A DNA stretch of 64,000 bases from Aquisalimonas sp. (GCA_007126095.1 SLBZ01000079.1:1-64000), one strand, 5' to 3'. Shown: positions 26,946 to 36,274, counted from the stretch's first letter. A program made the numbers and translations. Notes: generated from the sequence alone by a model not told the origin.

Positions 26946-28670
26946 TCACTCCGCGGGCTGAATTGAATCCGGCAGCACCTCGGCACCGAAGCGCTGCTGC
27001 ATGTCGGCAATGGTCGGATCCTCCCGGATTGCCTCCTCGGCCGCTTCCTGACGCCGGCGGCGCGCGACTTCCACGCGTTCCGCCGGCGTCTGCTCCAGCG
27101 CGTCTTCCTCCGCGTCCGTGCGCTCCATCTGGAAGCGGACGGTGACAGCGCCCCCGAGGTGGCTGCTCAACGCTGATTCGATCCGCTGCTCCACCTGTTT
27201 GTTCCGCAGGGAGCGGTGCCGCTGGTCGAGGCAGAGCGTCACCACGCCGTCGGCATACCCGCCCCAGCGGCACTGCATCGCCAGTGCCTGCGCCATGCCG
27301 GACAGCGTCAGGTGCGGGACCAGCTCGTGCCAGGGCGGCAGTGCATCAGCACGCACCGGGGCACCGGGCTCTGCAGTCGGTGCGGCTGGGGCGTCGGCAA
27401 TCGCTGCATTGGCGGCATCCGCGGGGTCGACACCGTGTTCAGCGGCCGGCTCCGGTGCACCCTCGGCGGGTTCCTTGGCCGCGGAAACGGCCGGCGTCGG
27501 CCCGGCGCTTTCGGTCGCGCCGCGCTGCTGCCCGGTAGTGCGGCCCGAGGCCGGGCCACTCCCCGCCGCGGGCGGTGCGCTGCCATCATCCGGACGAAAC
27601 GCCAGCATGCGCAGCAGCACCATCTCGAAACCCATGCGCGGCTCCGGCGCCAGCGGCAGGTCACGGCGCCCGGTGAGCGCGATCTGGTAGAATAGCTGGA
27701 CATCCTCTGGTGTCAGTGCACCGGAAAGCGCCTGCAGGCGGCCATGGTCGGGATGGTCCGCGTCCACGGACCGGGGCACCGTCTGCAACAGACCGATCAG
27801 GTGGAGGTTGGTCAGAATGGCGGCGAGCACGTCCGCGAAATCGGGGCTGCGCTCGGCGAGCTGATCCACCACGCCCATGAGCCCGTCGCCATCCTGACCG
27901 GCCAGTGCCTCGATGATGTCGAGCACGCTGTGATCCTCGATGCTCCCCAGCATGCCGCGCACGTCGTCGTCGGTGACCTGTCCACCACCGAACGCCAGGG
28001 CCTGATCCGTGAGGCTGAGGGCATCGCGCATGCTGCCGTCCGCTGCCCGCGCGAGCCGGGCAAGCCCCGGCGCCTCCGCGGTGATCCCCTCCTGCTGCAG
28101 CACCCGGCCCAGATAATCCGCGATCAGACTCGCCGGCAACCGCTTCAGGTTGAACTGGAGACAGCGCGAGAGAATGGTCACCGGCACCTTTTGCGGGTCG
28201 GTGGTGGCCAGCAGGAACTTCACGTGGGGAGGCGGCTCTTCCAGCGTCTTCAGCAGCGCATTGAAGCTGTGGGTGGACAGCATGTGCACTTCGTCCACCA
28301 GGTAGATCTTGTAGCGCCCGTGGGTCGGCGCATACTGCACGTTATCCAGCAGCTCGCGGGTGTCTTCCACCCGGGTGCGCGAGGCCGCGTCCACCTCGAT
28401 CAGATCGACGAAACGGCCCTCGTCGATGGATGTGCACGCACTACAGGTGCCGCAGGGTTCACTGGTGACGCCGGTTTCGCAGTTCAGGCACTTGGCGAGT
28501 ACCCGGGCGACCGTGGTCTTGCCCACGCCGCGGGTGCCGGTGAAGAGGTAGGCGTGGTGCAGGCGGTCGTTCTCCAGACCGTTGATCAGCGCACGCAGCA
28601 CGTGCTCCTGACCCGCCATGTCCGCAAAGCTTCTCGGCCTGTACTTGCGCGCCAGTACCTGATAACTCAT
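26946..28670 (-). CDS. dnaX: DNA polymerase III subunit gamma/tau
   Basis: Clamp-loader ATPase. AAA+ module with Walker A (FTGTRGVGKTTVARVLAKCL), zinc ligands C-x8-C-x2-C-x2-C (CGTCSAC region), Walker B (YLVDEVHMLS) and sensor/arginine-finger block VTILSRCLQFNLKRL. A proline/alanine-rich linker (about 370-450) precedes the tau-specific C-terminal domain. ATG 28670 begins at the universal MSYQVLARKYRPRSF. I see no obvious A-rich slippery site for making gamma. 574 residues. First gene of the dnaX-ybaB-recR operon and divergent from tRNA-Ser and 4.5S RNA. Confidence 0.96.
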   Translation of the reverse strand: MSYQVLARKYRPRSFADMAGQEHVLRALINGLENDRLHHAYLFTGTRGVGKTTVARVLAKCLNCETGVTSEPCGTCSACTSIDEGRFVDLIEVDAASRTRVEDTRELLDNVQYAPTHGRYKIYLVDEVHMLSTHSFNALLKTLEEPPPHVKFLLATTDPQKVPVTILSRCLQFNLKRLPASLIADYLGRVLQQEGITAEAPGLARLARAADGSMRDALSLTDQALAFGGGQVTDDDVRGMLGSIEDHSVLDIIEALAGQDGDGLMGVVDQLAERSPDFADVLAAILTNLHLIGLLQTVPRSVDADHPDHGRLQALSGALTPEDVQLFYQIALTGRRDLPLAPEPRMGFEMVLLRMLAFRPDDGSAPPAAGSGPASGRTTGQQRGATESAGPTPAVSAAKEPAEGAPEPAAEHGVDPADAANAAIADAPAAPTAEPGAPVRADALPPWHELVPHLTLSGMAQALAMQCRWGGYADGVVTLCLDQRHRSLRNKQVEQRIESALSSHLGGAVTVRFQMERTDAEEDALEQTPAERVEVARRRRQEAAEEAIREDPTIADMQQRFGAEVLPDSIQPAE

Positions 28671-28748
28671 GCCGGTAGTCGCCAACCCTGTCCCAAGTGG
28701 ACGGAATTGTAACACCTCCCGACAGCCCCTCGCCCGTCACCGGATGCA

Positions 28749-28777
28749 TTGCACCAGCAGCTGTTCTGGTTTAATCT
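28749..28777 (+). promoter_or_regulatory. sigma70-type promoter for tRNA-Ser / 4.5S RNA
   Basis: TTGCAC (28749-28754), a 17-bp spacer and TAATCT (28772-28777) match a housekeeping promoter. The -10 ends 33 bp before the tRNA-Ser 5' end. It could serve both stable RNAs, since no other promoter is evident between them. Confidence 0.55.
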
Positions 28778-28810
28778 TCCCGCCCTCGATGGCACGCACC
28801 ATCGTAGACC

Positions 28811-28903
<93 letters not shown>

Positions 28904-28928
28904 TTCAGTTAGGCAGTGCCGATTCAAT

Positions 28929-29039
28929 GGCGGCGGTGCCGGTCCCCCCGCGGCGATAAGCTGTGAACCCGGTCAGGCCCGGAAGGGAGCAGCCGCAGCA
29001 GTGGACTCGGGCGCCGGGGTGTGGCTGGTATTCGCCGCC
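28929..29039 (+). ncRNA. ffs: 4.5S signal recognition particle RNA
   Basis: RNA core of the bacterial SRP that binds Ffh. The conserved domain IV hairpin is present at 28971-28994 (GGTCAGGCCCGGAAGGGAGC then AGCC), with the symmetric and asymmetric loops of the Ffh site. GGCGGCG at 28929-28935 pairs with CGCCGCC at 29033-29039 and sets the ends (111 nt). It lies 27 nt after tRNA-Ser and near dnaX, as in other gammaproteobacteria. Confidence 0.95.
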
Positions 29040-29077
29040 TCCCTATTTCAGCTCCCCCATCCGGACCACCCGCGCAC

Positions 29078-29554
29078 ATGTTTCCATGGGAAGGCAAGGA
29101 CATCGCGGAGATCGATGCGCTGATGGCAGCGCGCGACCCGCGTCGCTATCGCCTCGGCCTGGTCACCGACTCGGGCGGCGACGCCTCCACCGTCATGGTC
29201 TGGTTTTCCGGCCGCAGCGAAATGGGCCATTATCTGGCGCGCGTGGAGCCTCGCCGCCGGGGGCTCGACGGGCTGGATTACATCCGCCTGCGCGACGTGC
29301 TCCAGGACGCGCTGGCCGGGCTGGAGATCAGGGGCACGAGCGCGGAGCTCCGTGACGCGGTCAACGCCTGTGCGGCTCCGGTCTTCCAGGTGCGCTGGTG
29401 GGGCACCCTCGAGACGCTGCGTCAGGGCGACGCCCCCTGGACCCGCGCACGTCTGGCAGAGCTGCAGCCCGCAGCAGCTCCTCCACTGCCGGCGCGCCGT
29501 ACCGCAGAGCTCCTGGAACAGCTCCAGCGCTACGCACCCCGCGACGCCGACTGA
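29078..29554 (+). CDS. hypothetical protein downstream of ffs
   Basis: I do not recognise a family. The 158-residue product begins MFPWEGKDIAEIDALMAARD and has an alternation of hydrophobic and charged segments with no membrane helix, signal peptide or metal motif. VVWFSGRSEMGHYLARVEPR-type strands in the middle suggest an alpha/beta soluble protein. ATG 29078 is chosen because the frame upstream lies inside 4.5S RNA. The ribosome site is poor. Its 3' end overlaps the convergent GGDEF-EAL gene by 25 bp. Codon use matches the neighbours. Confidence 0.55.
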   Translation: MFPWEGKDIAEIDALMAARDPRRYRLGLVTDSGGDASTVMVWFSGRSEMGHYLARVEPRRRGLDGLDYIRLRDVLQDALAGLEIRGTSAELRDAVNACAAPVFQVRWWGTLETLRQGDAPWTRARLAELQPAAAPPLPARRTAELLEQLQRYAPRDAD

Positions 29555-32500
29555 CGCTGCTGGCTGCGGCCACCGGCACGGCCGCCAATGGCGCCGCGTT
29601 CCCGCTTCTGCGCATACGCGCCGATGGCATCCTGCACGACCTGCTGCAGCACGGACTCGGACGCTGCCTGGTCGACGAAGCGCTGAAACGCGCGCTGCTG
29701 CCCCACCTGATGGGCACCGACGAGCACCTCGCCGACTCCCCCCATCAAGAGCCGCCCGACCCGCGGATGGAGATCCTGAACCCGCGCCGCGAACGGCGTC
29801 ATGTCGCTGTCGTACGCGTTCTGGTCAACAATCATTACCGCCGTCTCCCGCGTCGCCAGCCACTCGAAGGCCTCGTCCGTGGTCGCCACACGGGCTACTG
29901 GCAATCGGTGTTCATGCGTCACCGCCTCCAGCTGCCGGCGAACGGCATCGTCACTACCGACAAGCAGCAGACCGGCACCGTCGGTGTCGTCGGCATCCGC
30001 CACCTGGAACCCGTCTCCGCCGCGGACCAGGTCATCGAATGCAGCCTCGGGCAACGGCCGGCTGAGGAGATACCCCTGCATCCAGTTGCATCCATACTGG
30101 CGCAGCATCCGGAGCTGCCCCAGGGTCTCGACCCCCTCGGCAACGATATGGCAGTGCAGGCTGTCCGCCATGGCGATAATGGCGCGAACGATGCCCGCGG
30201 TGTCGGGATCCCGGGTCAGTTCACTGACGAACGCCTTGTCGATCTTGAGCGTGTCCACGGGAAACCGGCGGAAGTAGCTGAGGCTGGAGTATCCGGTGCC
30301 GAAATCGTCCACGGCCAGGCTGAGCCCGAGCCGTTTGAGCGCTTCCAGGGTCGCCGCCGCCTCTTCCGGGTGATGGACGAGTGAACTCTCGGTGATCTCC
30401 AGCTCTACCCGGCGCGGATCGACATCCGTGCGGTCAAGGATCTGCCGCACGCGATCCACCAGCTGAGGGTCATCGAGCTGTCGCGCCGACAGGTTCACGG
30501 ATACCACCAGATCCTGCCCGTGCTCCCGCCACCACCGGCGCTGGGCAAGGCAGGCCTGTTCCAGCACCCACGCGCCCACATCGAGGATCAGCTCGCTCTC
30601 TTCCAGCAACGGGATGAAGTCCCCCGGCATCACCAGCCCGCGCTCGGAATGATTCCAGCGCAGCAGGGCTTCCGCTCCGGTCAGCCGCCCGTTCTGCATA
30701 TCGGCCTGGGGTTGGAAATGCAGTTCGAACTCACCTCGACCCAGCGCATGGCGAAGGTCGGTCTCCAGTGCCAACCGGCGGCGCGCATTCTCGTTCAGCC
30801 CAGCCGCGTAGTAATGGTACGCGCCGGCACCGGACTTCTTTACCGCGTCCAGGGCACTCGCGGCATTGCGCAACAGCAACTCGGGCCGGGCCCCATCCTC
30901 CGGGTAGACGGCTATCCCGGCACTGGCGCTGACGTAGAACTCGTGCCCCTGCACGCGGAAGGGCTCCTCCATGGACGTCAGCAGGGCGCGCACGCCCGGA
31001 GGAATGGCATCCGCGTCCGGAAGACCGTCGAGAATGACCGCGAACTCGTCACCCCCGACCCGGGAGACAACATCCCCGTCGTCGACAGCGTCCGCCAGAC
31101 GCTCCGCCACGGCCCGCAGCAACCGGTCACCCAGTTCGTGGCCGTAGCTGTCGTTGAAGATCTGGAAGCGGGTGAGGTTGAGATAGACCACCCCAACGGC
31201 GCCATCCTGGGCCTCACCGTGGGTAATGGCATCATCCAGCCGGGCGAGAAAGAGATCGCGATTGGGGAGCCCGGTGAGGGCATCGTATTCTGCCAGATAC
31301 TCCAGGCGCCCCTCTGCCTGGACCTGCTCGGTGATATCGGTGAAGAACGACAACGTCGCGTCAGCACCTTCCCACAGTATCGTGCTGGCCTTGCCCTCCA
31401 CCCAGCACACACCCCCCGTCACGGTCAGAAAACGGAACCGCATGCACGGCTCGGCACCGTCACCCCGTTGAATGGAGCGGTACCATTCCCGCACGCGGTC
31501 ACGGTCTTCCGGGTGCACGAACGCCATGGATGAGCCGGCCGTGTACTCCGCCGACACGAAGCCGAGCAGGTTCGCGAGCTGCGGATTGACGTACCGCACA
31601 CGGCCGTGCTGGGACACCACCAGGCCGTCATGGGTATTCTCCACCAGGGAGCGGTACTGCTCGCGGGACGCGTACAGGGCCTCGTCCATGACCTTGCGTT
31701 CGGAGATGTCACGCGCGATCGTGGACAGATACTGCACCTGCCCCTGATCATCGCGATGGGCGACAACCACCTGGGAGACCGGCAGCTCGCGGCCGCTGCG
31801 GGTCTTGAGCGCCATCTCGCCACTCCAGGTACCGGAGCGCAACGCCTCCGGCACGGCGTAGTCGCGGGCCAGCCGCTGCGCCCAGAAGGGCATGAACTGC
31901 TGTGCCTCCAGCGTGCCGTCCACCGCCTCCCGTTGCACACCCAGCAGCGCACGTCCGGCCCGGTTGAGGTAGGTGATGTCACCTTCCGGAGTAAGCGTCG
32001 CCACGAGATCCGTCGTGGCCTCGAGCACGGTGGCCAACCGTCGGCTCTCGGCAGACGCCCTCACCCAGGCGGTAATATCGGTCACCACCGCCACGAGCTG
32101 TCGGCCGGCCGGTCCGTAGGGGTCGATGGACCAGTCGACGCGCAGCTCCACCGGCTCGGTGGTGTCCGCCGCCAGTTGGCCGCGAAAACTGCCGGCGCCA
32201 TCGCTGTCGCAGCGCACGAGTTCCAGTGCCGCGGACAGCTGCTGGTGCGCACTCAGGCCACGCAGGAGCTCACCGAGCTCCGTGCCGGTCAGCGACGGTC
32301 CGGCCACGCCGAACATCCGCTCCGCTTCCGGGTTACCGAACCGGATTACGCCGCCCACATCCACTTCCAGGAAGGCGTGCGGAAGCGCCTCGACCCGCTG
32401 GCGCTGACGTTGTTCCGCGTCTTCCATTGCATCAAAGGCGCGCAGTTGCCCGGAGACGCCACTGCGGAGCGCAATAAACAGCAGGACCGCCGTCACCGCG

Positions 32501-32664
32501 ACGAAGGCAAAGCCCTTGCCCATGCTGATCAGGGCGTGGGCCTCGGGATCCAGCCCCACCGCCACGAGCGCGGAGTCGCTGAACAGAATCCACAACCCCG
32601 CCACTAGCGCGTACAGCAACGCAACACGGGCCGGCAACCGGGGAAGTTGATGGTCTTTTCGCAT
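29530..32664 (-). CDS. membrane PAS-GGDEF-EAL c-di-GMP protein with receiver-like tail
   Basis: Bifunctional-type c-di-GMP protein, 1044 residues from ATG 32664 (GGGAG ribosome site). Two membrane helices (about 10-60), then three PAS domains (about 90-420), GGDEF (about 440-610), EAL (about 625-880) and a C-terminal receiver-like segment (about 885-1000, LLLVGSDDAVRRQLEAVT) without a clear phospho-acceptor. EAL looks active: GAEALLRW (665-667), ITESSL, DDFGTGYSSL and IVAEGVET. In GGDEF the signature is intact (537-541), but the metal-binding DxD strand reads YLNLTRFQ, with Asn496 and Thr498, so cyclase activity is doubtful. Likely a phosphodiesterase with a GTP-sensing GGDEF domain. Divergent from a TetR gene. 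Confidence 0.88.
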   Translation of the reverse strand: MRKDHQLPRLPARVALLYALVAGLWILFSDSALVAVGLDPEAHALISMGKGFAFVAVTAVLLFIALRSGVSGQLRAFDAMEDAEQRQRQRVEALPHAFLEVDVGGVIRFGNPEAERMFGVAGPSLTGTELGELLRGLSAHQQLSAALELVRCDSDGAGSFRGQLAADTTEPVELRVDWSIDPYGPAGRQLVAVVTDITAWVRASAESRRLATVLEATTDLVATLTPEGDITYLNRAGRALLGVQREAVDGTLEAQQFMPFWAQRLARDYAVPEALRSGTWSGEMALKTRSGRELPVSQVVVAHRDDQGQVQYLSTIARDISERKVMDEALYASREQYRSLVENTHDGLVVSQHGRVRYVNPQLANLLGFVSAEYTAGSSMAFVHPEDRDRVREWYRSIQRGDGAEPCMRFRFLTVTGGVCWVEGKASTILWEGADATLSFFTDITEQVQAEGRLEYLAEYDALTGLPNRDLFLARLDDAITHGEAQDGAVGVVYLNLTRFQIFNDSYGHELGDRLLRAVAERLADAVDDGDVVSRVGGDEFAVILDGLPDADAIPPGVRALLTSMEEPFRVQGHEFYVSASAGIAVYPEDGARPELLLRNAASALDAVKKSGAGAYHYYAAGLNENARRRLALETDLRHALGRGEFELHFQPQADMQNGRLTGAEALLRWNHSERGLVMPGDFIPLLEESELILDVGAWVLEQACLAQRRWWREHGQDLVVSVNLSARQLDDPQLVDRVRQILDRTDVDPRRVELEITESSLVHHPEEAAATLEALKRLGLSLAVDDFGTGYSSLSYFRRFPVDTLKIDKAFVSELTRDPDTAGIVRAIIAMADSLHCHIVAEGVETLGQLRMLRQYGCNWMQGYLLSRPLPEAAFDDLVRGGDGFQVADADDTDGAGLLLVGSDDAVRRQLEAVTHEHRLPVARVATTDEAFEWLATRETAVMIVDQNAYDSDMTPFAARVQDLHPRVGRLLMGGVGEVLVGAHQVGQQRAFQRFVDQAASESVLQQVVQDAIGAYAQKRERGAIGGRAGGRSQQRQSASRGA

Positions 32665-32840
32665 ACACTCCCGCCCTGTCCTTCCTTGAACCGGCGAGCC
32701 GGTTCGCGATCGCGCTCGGGCGATAATGTCACGCCTTGAGAGGCCAAACGACCAACCAGCTCTCATTAACGACACCCGCCTTGGACATCGCCCCCCGGCT
32801 TGCTCAATAATCCGGAAATCACATCCAAACAGAGCATCCC

Positions 32841-33548
32841 ATGGCAAAGAGCCCGAATCAGCCCACATCCCGTCGTTACCGCGGCCGAACCAAGGAAGAG
32901 CTGCGCGAAGAACGCCGCGAGCGCCTGCTGCTCAGCGGTCTGGAGCTCATGGGCAGGGACGGCTATCCCAACACATCCATCGAGCGGCTGTGCGCCCATG
33001 CGCGCGTGACAACCCGCCACTTCTACGAGCATTTCCGCTCCCGCGAAGAGCTCCTGACCGCCCTGTTCGATAGATTCATCGACGATGCGCTGACCGTGGT
33101 CATGGAGCGGCTCCGCGCTCGCGAAGACGACGACCCCGTGGAGCGGGTGCTTGACGCCCTGCGCGGGTTTGCCCGGCTGTGCATGAACAACCCCACCCGG
33201 GCACGCCTTGCCCTGGTGGAAACCGTTGGCGTGAGCCGCGAACTGGAGAGCCGGCGACGGGACGTGATCCGTCACTTCGCCGAGGTCATCGCCGGGGCCG
33301 CAGGCCACATGGCCGACCGCGGCATACTAGCGCCAGCGGACTACCGCCTCGCGGGCGTGGCCCTGGTCGGGGCAACCAACGAGCTGCTGGTGGAATGGCT
33401 ATCCGGGGATACCGGCCTCGACGCAGACCAGATGGAACGCCAGCTCACCGGTATCTTCCGCGCAATTATCGGCGGCTCCCGTAGCGGGCAGGCGGCGCGC
33501 GATGATGCAGCGGCCAACGGCACACCCGACACAGGTTCCCACTCCTGA
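32841..33548 (+). CDS. TetR-family transcriptional regulator
   Basis: 235 residues. After a basic N-terminal arm, the helix-turn-helix lies at about 30-75 (LMGRDGYPNTSIERLCAHAR, then VTTRHFYEHFRSREELL), the family's standard DNA-binding block. The C-terminal ligand domain is helical with no recognisable effector signature. ATG 32841 has no strong ribosome site. It is divergent from the PAS-GGDEF-EAL gene (176 bp) and upstream of a 68-residue gene, so either could be a target. Confidence 0.87.
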   Translation: MAKSPNQPTSRRYRGRTKEELREERRERLLLSGLELMGRDGYPNTSIERLCAHARVTTRHFYEHFRSREELLTALFDRFIDDALTVVMERLRAREDDDPVERVLDALRGFARLCMNNPTRARLALVETVGVSRELESRRRDVIRHFAEVIAGAAGHMADRGILAPADYRLAGVALVGATNELLVEWLSGDTGLDADQMERQLTGIFRAIIGGSRSGQAARDDAAANGTPDTGSHS

Positions 33549-33663
33549 GCGCTGGCATCCATGTATCGGGTCTCGACGTGCGGCGGCAGGAAGCGCTAGT
33601 CTTGGAGTGACGGCATGACGAGGTAACGAGTCGAGCCGTAATCGCTACACGGGAGGACATCTC

Positions 33664-33870
33664 ATGGCGCTGTGGAGGTGCCGTGTGCCTGCAACCGCAC
33701 AGGACCACGGAGCAGAAGAAGAAGGCGTGGTCGTCGAGGCCGAAACGCTTGAGGCGGCAAAAACCCTGGCAAAGCGGGAACTGGAATTCGAGGAAGTCTC
33801 CGTGGATGCCAACGGCAGAACGATTGCCGTGGAGATTACCGATATCGTCTGCGAAGCCATCGACGACTGA
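33664..33870 (+). CDS. small hypothetical protein
   Basis: 68-residue soluble protein, not recognised. GGGAGGA 5 nt before ATG 33664 strongly supports translation. MALWRCRVPAT is followed by EEEGVVVEAETLEAAKTLAK, a beta-alpha-beta pattern resembling a small ferredoxin-like fold, and an acidic end (CEAIDD). It lies 115 bp after the TetR gene and 11 bp from the convergent GGDEF gene. Confidence 0.65.
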   Translation: MALWRCRVPATAQDHGAEEEGVVVEAETLEAAKTLAKRELEFEEVSVDANGRTIAVEITDIVCEAIDD

Positions 33871-33881
33871 GTCCGCGTCTC

Positions 33882-35669
33882 CTACGGAGCGATCTCGCAC
33901 GGGCCCTGCCAGTACCGGACACCTACCGCCTTCAGAAGCTGCAGTTCGTGGGAGGTGGTCACGTGATCGCCGACGGCCTCTGCATGGCAGGAGCGTGCCA
34001 AGGCGCACATCGCCTCCAGCGCCGCCGCCGGGTCCATTCCGTTGCGCTCTGCGGCGAGCACATCCCTGACGGAGATGCGCAGCACATCGGGGCGCGTCGC
34101 CTCCAGCAATTCCATGGACAGTGCGTTCTGCTCGATCGTGCGCACCGCAATACGCAGCCCCGGCATCCGCTCGCGCAGACGTTCGAGGCTCGCCCGGATG
34201 CGCGCGGGCGGGTCGCCCATGATTTCCGTCACATCCAGCTCCATCTGGGGCGGCAGAGCGTGCTTGTCCTTGAGACAACCGGCAAGGAATTCCGGGTAAC
34301 CCGGATCCAGCAGCGCCGGACGCGGCGGCCGCACGGCCACTCGCATGCCGTCGGCGAACCAGCCGGGGTTCAGGCGGTCCCGAATCGCCTCGCGGCAGAT
34401 GCGCTGCACTTCCATGCGGGCATCCGGCGTCTGGATCTGGCGTAACAGCCCCTGCATGGAACGCAGCCGATCCGCATCCCTGTCCCACCACTGCAGCAGC
34501 AGTTGCCGACCGACCATGACCCCGTCCCGCCAGCGCGGCCAGGCGTGCAGCACCAGGCATTCGTCCAGCACGCCGGGATCCGTCATCAACTCGAGCAGCC
34601 TCGTGTCAGGGCGGCGCCGTTCACTGTGCGCCCCGGCAGTGCGCATCCCGTCCTTACCCTCCCGCTTCGCCAGATACATGGCAGCGTCCGCCTCATCCAG
34701 AAGCCGCTCCGGCGGGCAGTCCGGGAAGTCCGCGGACAACGCCAGCCCCATGCTGGGCGTCAGTCGCTGGGTGACATCTTCCACGTGAAGCGGTTCCCGC
34801 AGGTTGTTCAGTAGCCGCGACGCAACGTGCTCACTTGCTGCGCGGTCCACGTCCCGCATCAGGACCACGAATTCGTCACCGCCCAGCCGCGCGACCTCGT
34901 CCCCGGGGCGCACGCCCGCGAGCAACCGGTCGGCCACCACCATGAGCACGCTGTCGCCAACTCCGTGCCCGCTGCGATCATTCACGCTCTTGAAGTCGTC
35001 GATGTCCAGGAGCAGCACGGCCACCTGGTCGCGCTGGGAGTCCACGGCCAGGTCATCCCTCAGCAGGCTCATGAGCCTGCGGCGATTGATCAGTCCGGTC
35101 AGTCCGTCCCGATTGGCTTCGTTGCGCACTGCCATGAGGGCGTTATTAACCCCCATGACCACGGCCGCAAGCTGCGCAAACCGACTCACGATCGCCTCGC
35201 ATCCGCGAGGCGCGGCACCGGTGGCACCATGGAACACATACAACCCACCAAGGTGATTGCCCGCACCATCGGCGATCACATCGCAGGTCACCGCATGCAG
35301 GCCACAATCCGGCAGGATTATCCCGATCCATGCCCAATCGAGCGCCTCGTCAATGGCAACCACGGCCTCCTGACGCCCCGCCGGTAGAGCATGCCCCTTC
35401 GCCGCCATGGACTGCAGCCGCTCGGCGGCCCGGCACCCAGCGTCACAACCGCCAACGATAGCGCCGGTTTCATTACCATCAATGCGTATGATGGCCAGCG
35501 CGCCGGGCAGTACGGCCTCCAGCGCAAGGCAGATCTCCTGGAGCACCGGCACGTTCACGGCCCGAACGCGTTCCGCCGGGTTGCCGCCCGCCGCGGCTGT
35601 TTCCGAAACACTCTCACGTCCACCCACGGACAGACCGTCCGTTGGGCCGGTATCGGTTGACGTTCGCAC
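33882..35669 (-). CDS. GGDEF diguanylate cyclase with degenerate EAL domain
   Basis: 595 residues from GTG 35669, which has a GGCGGGG-type ribosome site; a TTG at 35690 is in frame but has none. Region 30-180 resembles a GAF-type sensor domain. GGDEF (about 195-335) is complete: LLLDIDDFKSVND metal residues and RLGGDEFVVL (263-267), so it should make c-di-GMP. The rest (about 350-595) has an EAL-like layout (ending GVRYWQGPCEIAP, like YGQGY...P), but the EAL motif is replaced by QLLLQWW and the DDFG block by RTIEQNA, so it cannot be a phosphodiesterase. No membrane helix: cytoplasmic. Confidence 0.85.
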   Translation of the reverse strand: MRTSTDTGPTDGLSVGGRESVSETAAAGGNPAERVRAVNVPVLQEICLALEAVLPGALAIIRIDGNETGAIVGGCDAGCRAAERLQSMAAKGHALPAGRQEAVVAIDEALDWAWIGIILPDCGLHAVTCDVIADGAGNHLGGLYVFHGATGAAPRGCEAIVSRFAQLAAVVMGVNNALMAVRNEANRDGLTGLINRRRLMSLLRDDLAVDSQRDQVAVLLLDIDDFKSVNDRSGHGVGDSVLMVVADRLLAGVRPGDEVARLGGDEFVVLMRDVDRAASEHVASRLLNNLREPLHVEDVTQRLTPSMGLALSADFPDCPPERLLDEADAAMYLAKREGKDGMRTAGAHSERRRPDTRLLELMTDPGVLDECLVLHAWPRWRDGVMVGRQLLLQWWDRDADRLRSMQGLLRQIQTPDARMEVQRICREAIRDRLNPGWFADGMRVAVRPPRPALLDPGYPEFLAGCLKDKHALPPQMELDVTEIMGDPPARIRASLERLRERMPGLRIAVRTIEQNALSMELLEATRPDVLRISVRDVLAAERNGMDPAAALEAMCALARSCHAEAVGDHVTTSHELQLLKAVGVRYWQGPCEIAP

Positions 35670-35805
35670 CGCACCACCCCGCCTTTGCAATTTTTCTATA
35701 TTGAGGCGTCACCAGGTCCTTGGCCCTGGAACTTCCCTTTTTTGCGCAAACCCATACCCCTTAGTTGCAGACGTGTTGCTCCTGATGTTGCCCAGCTCGA
35801 GAGGG

Positions 35806-35828
35806 CCGGGGTGAGATTCTCACCCCGG
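35806..35828. repeat. 23-bp perfect palindrome
   Basis: CCGGGGTGAGA (35806-35816), one central T, TCTCACCCCGG (35818-35828). It lies between the aor operon terminator and the GGDEF gene, 137-159 bp upstream of the latter's start. It has no T-tract on the minus side. Perfect symmetry would suit an operator for a dimeric regulator or a second transcription barrier. Confidence 0.55.
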
Positions 35829-35835
35829 CGAGTAT

Positions 35836-35860
35836 AAAACGGGAGGAGCGGGACTCCTCC
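35836..35860 (-). terminator. intrinsic terminator of the aor operon
   Basis: Read on the minus strand, GGAGGAG-TCCCG-CTCCTCC (35860-35842) is a perfect 7-bp stem with a 5-nt loop, followed by CGTTTTAT. It lies 108 bp past the last gene of the operon. The rest of the 35670-35967 intergenic stretch holds the 23-bp palindrome and nothing else I can name. Confidence 0.6.
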
Positions 35861-35967
35861 AAATGCCGGTTGCCGGCTCAGACCTGACAGAAACCGGAAC
35901 TGACTCGACCATCCAATTAACTCAAGGTATAGCAGACTGACATGCGGGTTGCATCATCGCCCCGATC

Positions 35968-36273
35968 TCAGCCGCCACCGCGCTGAAATCGCCGGTTGAA
36001 GTGGTCCATGAACGCCTTCCGTTCCGCTTCCGGGAAGTCGACAAAAATCAGGGTCACGGGCATCCATGGCAGCGACACCGAGGCGATCCGACGCACCTGC
36101 TCGGGGCCGAACTCCAGCCGGATCGTTCCCGTCTCACGCCAGGCCGTCACCACATTGCCGCTGCGCTGCCACTGATAGCCCGCCAGAACCGCAGGCAGCG
36201 CCTGCACGAACTCCATCTCGCGCAGCCCCATTTCCTTGGTGATCCGCTCCTCGCCACGGGCATGGCCGGCCAC
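35968..36273 (-). CDS. conserved small protein of the aor operon (AorE-like position)
   Basis: Last gene of the aldehyde oxidoreductase operon. About 101 residues from GTG 36273, which lies 1 nt after the MoaD-like stop codon (TAG-C-GTG), a layout for translational re-initiation. GTG 36321 and ATG 36312 are also in frame but would read inside the previous gene. The sequence (REMEFVQALPAVLAGYQWQR, then RRIASVSLPWMPVTLIFVDF) looks like a small alpha/beta domain. No catalytic motif is seen. Perhaps it assists cofactor insertion or maturation, an inference from operon position only. Confidence 0.6.
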   Translation of the reverse strand: MAGHARGEERITKEMGLREMEFVQALPAVLAGYQWQRSGNVVTAWRETGTIRLEFGPEQVRRIASVSLPWMPVTLIFVDFPEAERKAFMDHFNRRFQRGGG

Positions 36274-36274
36274 G

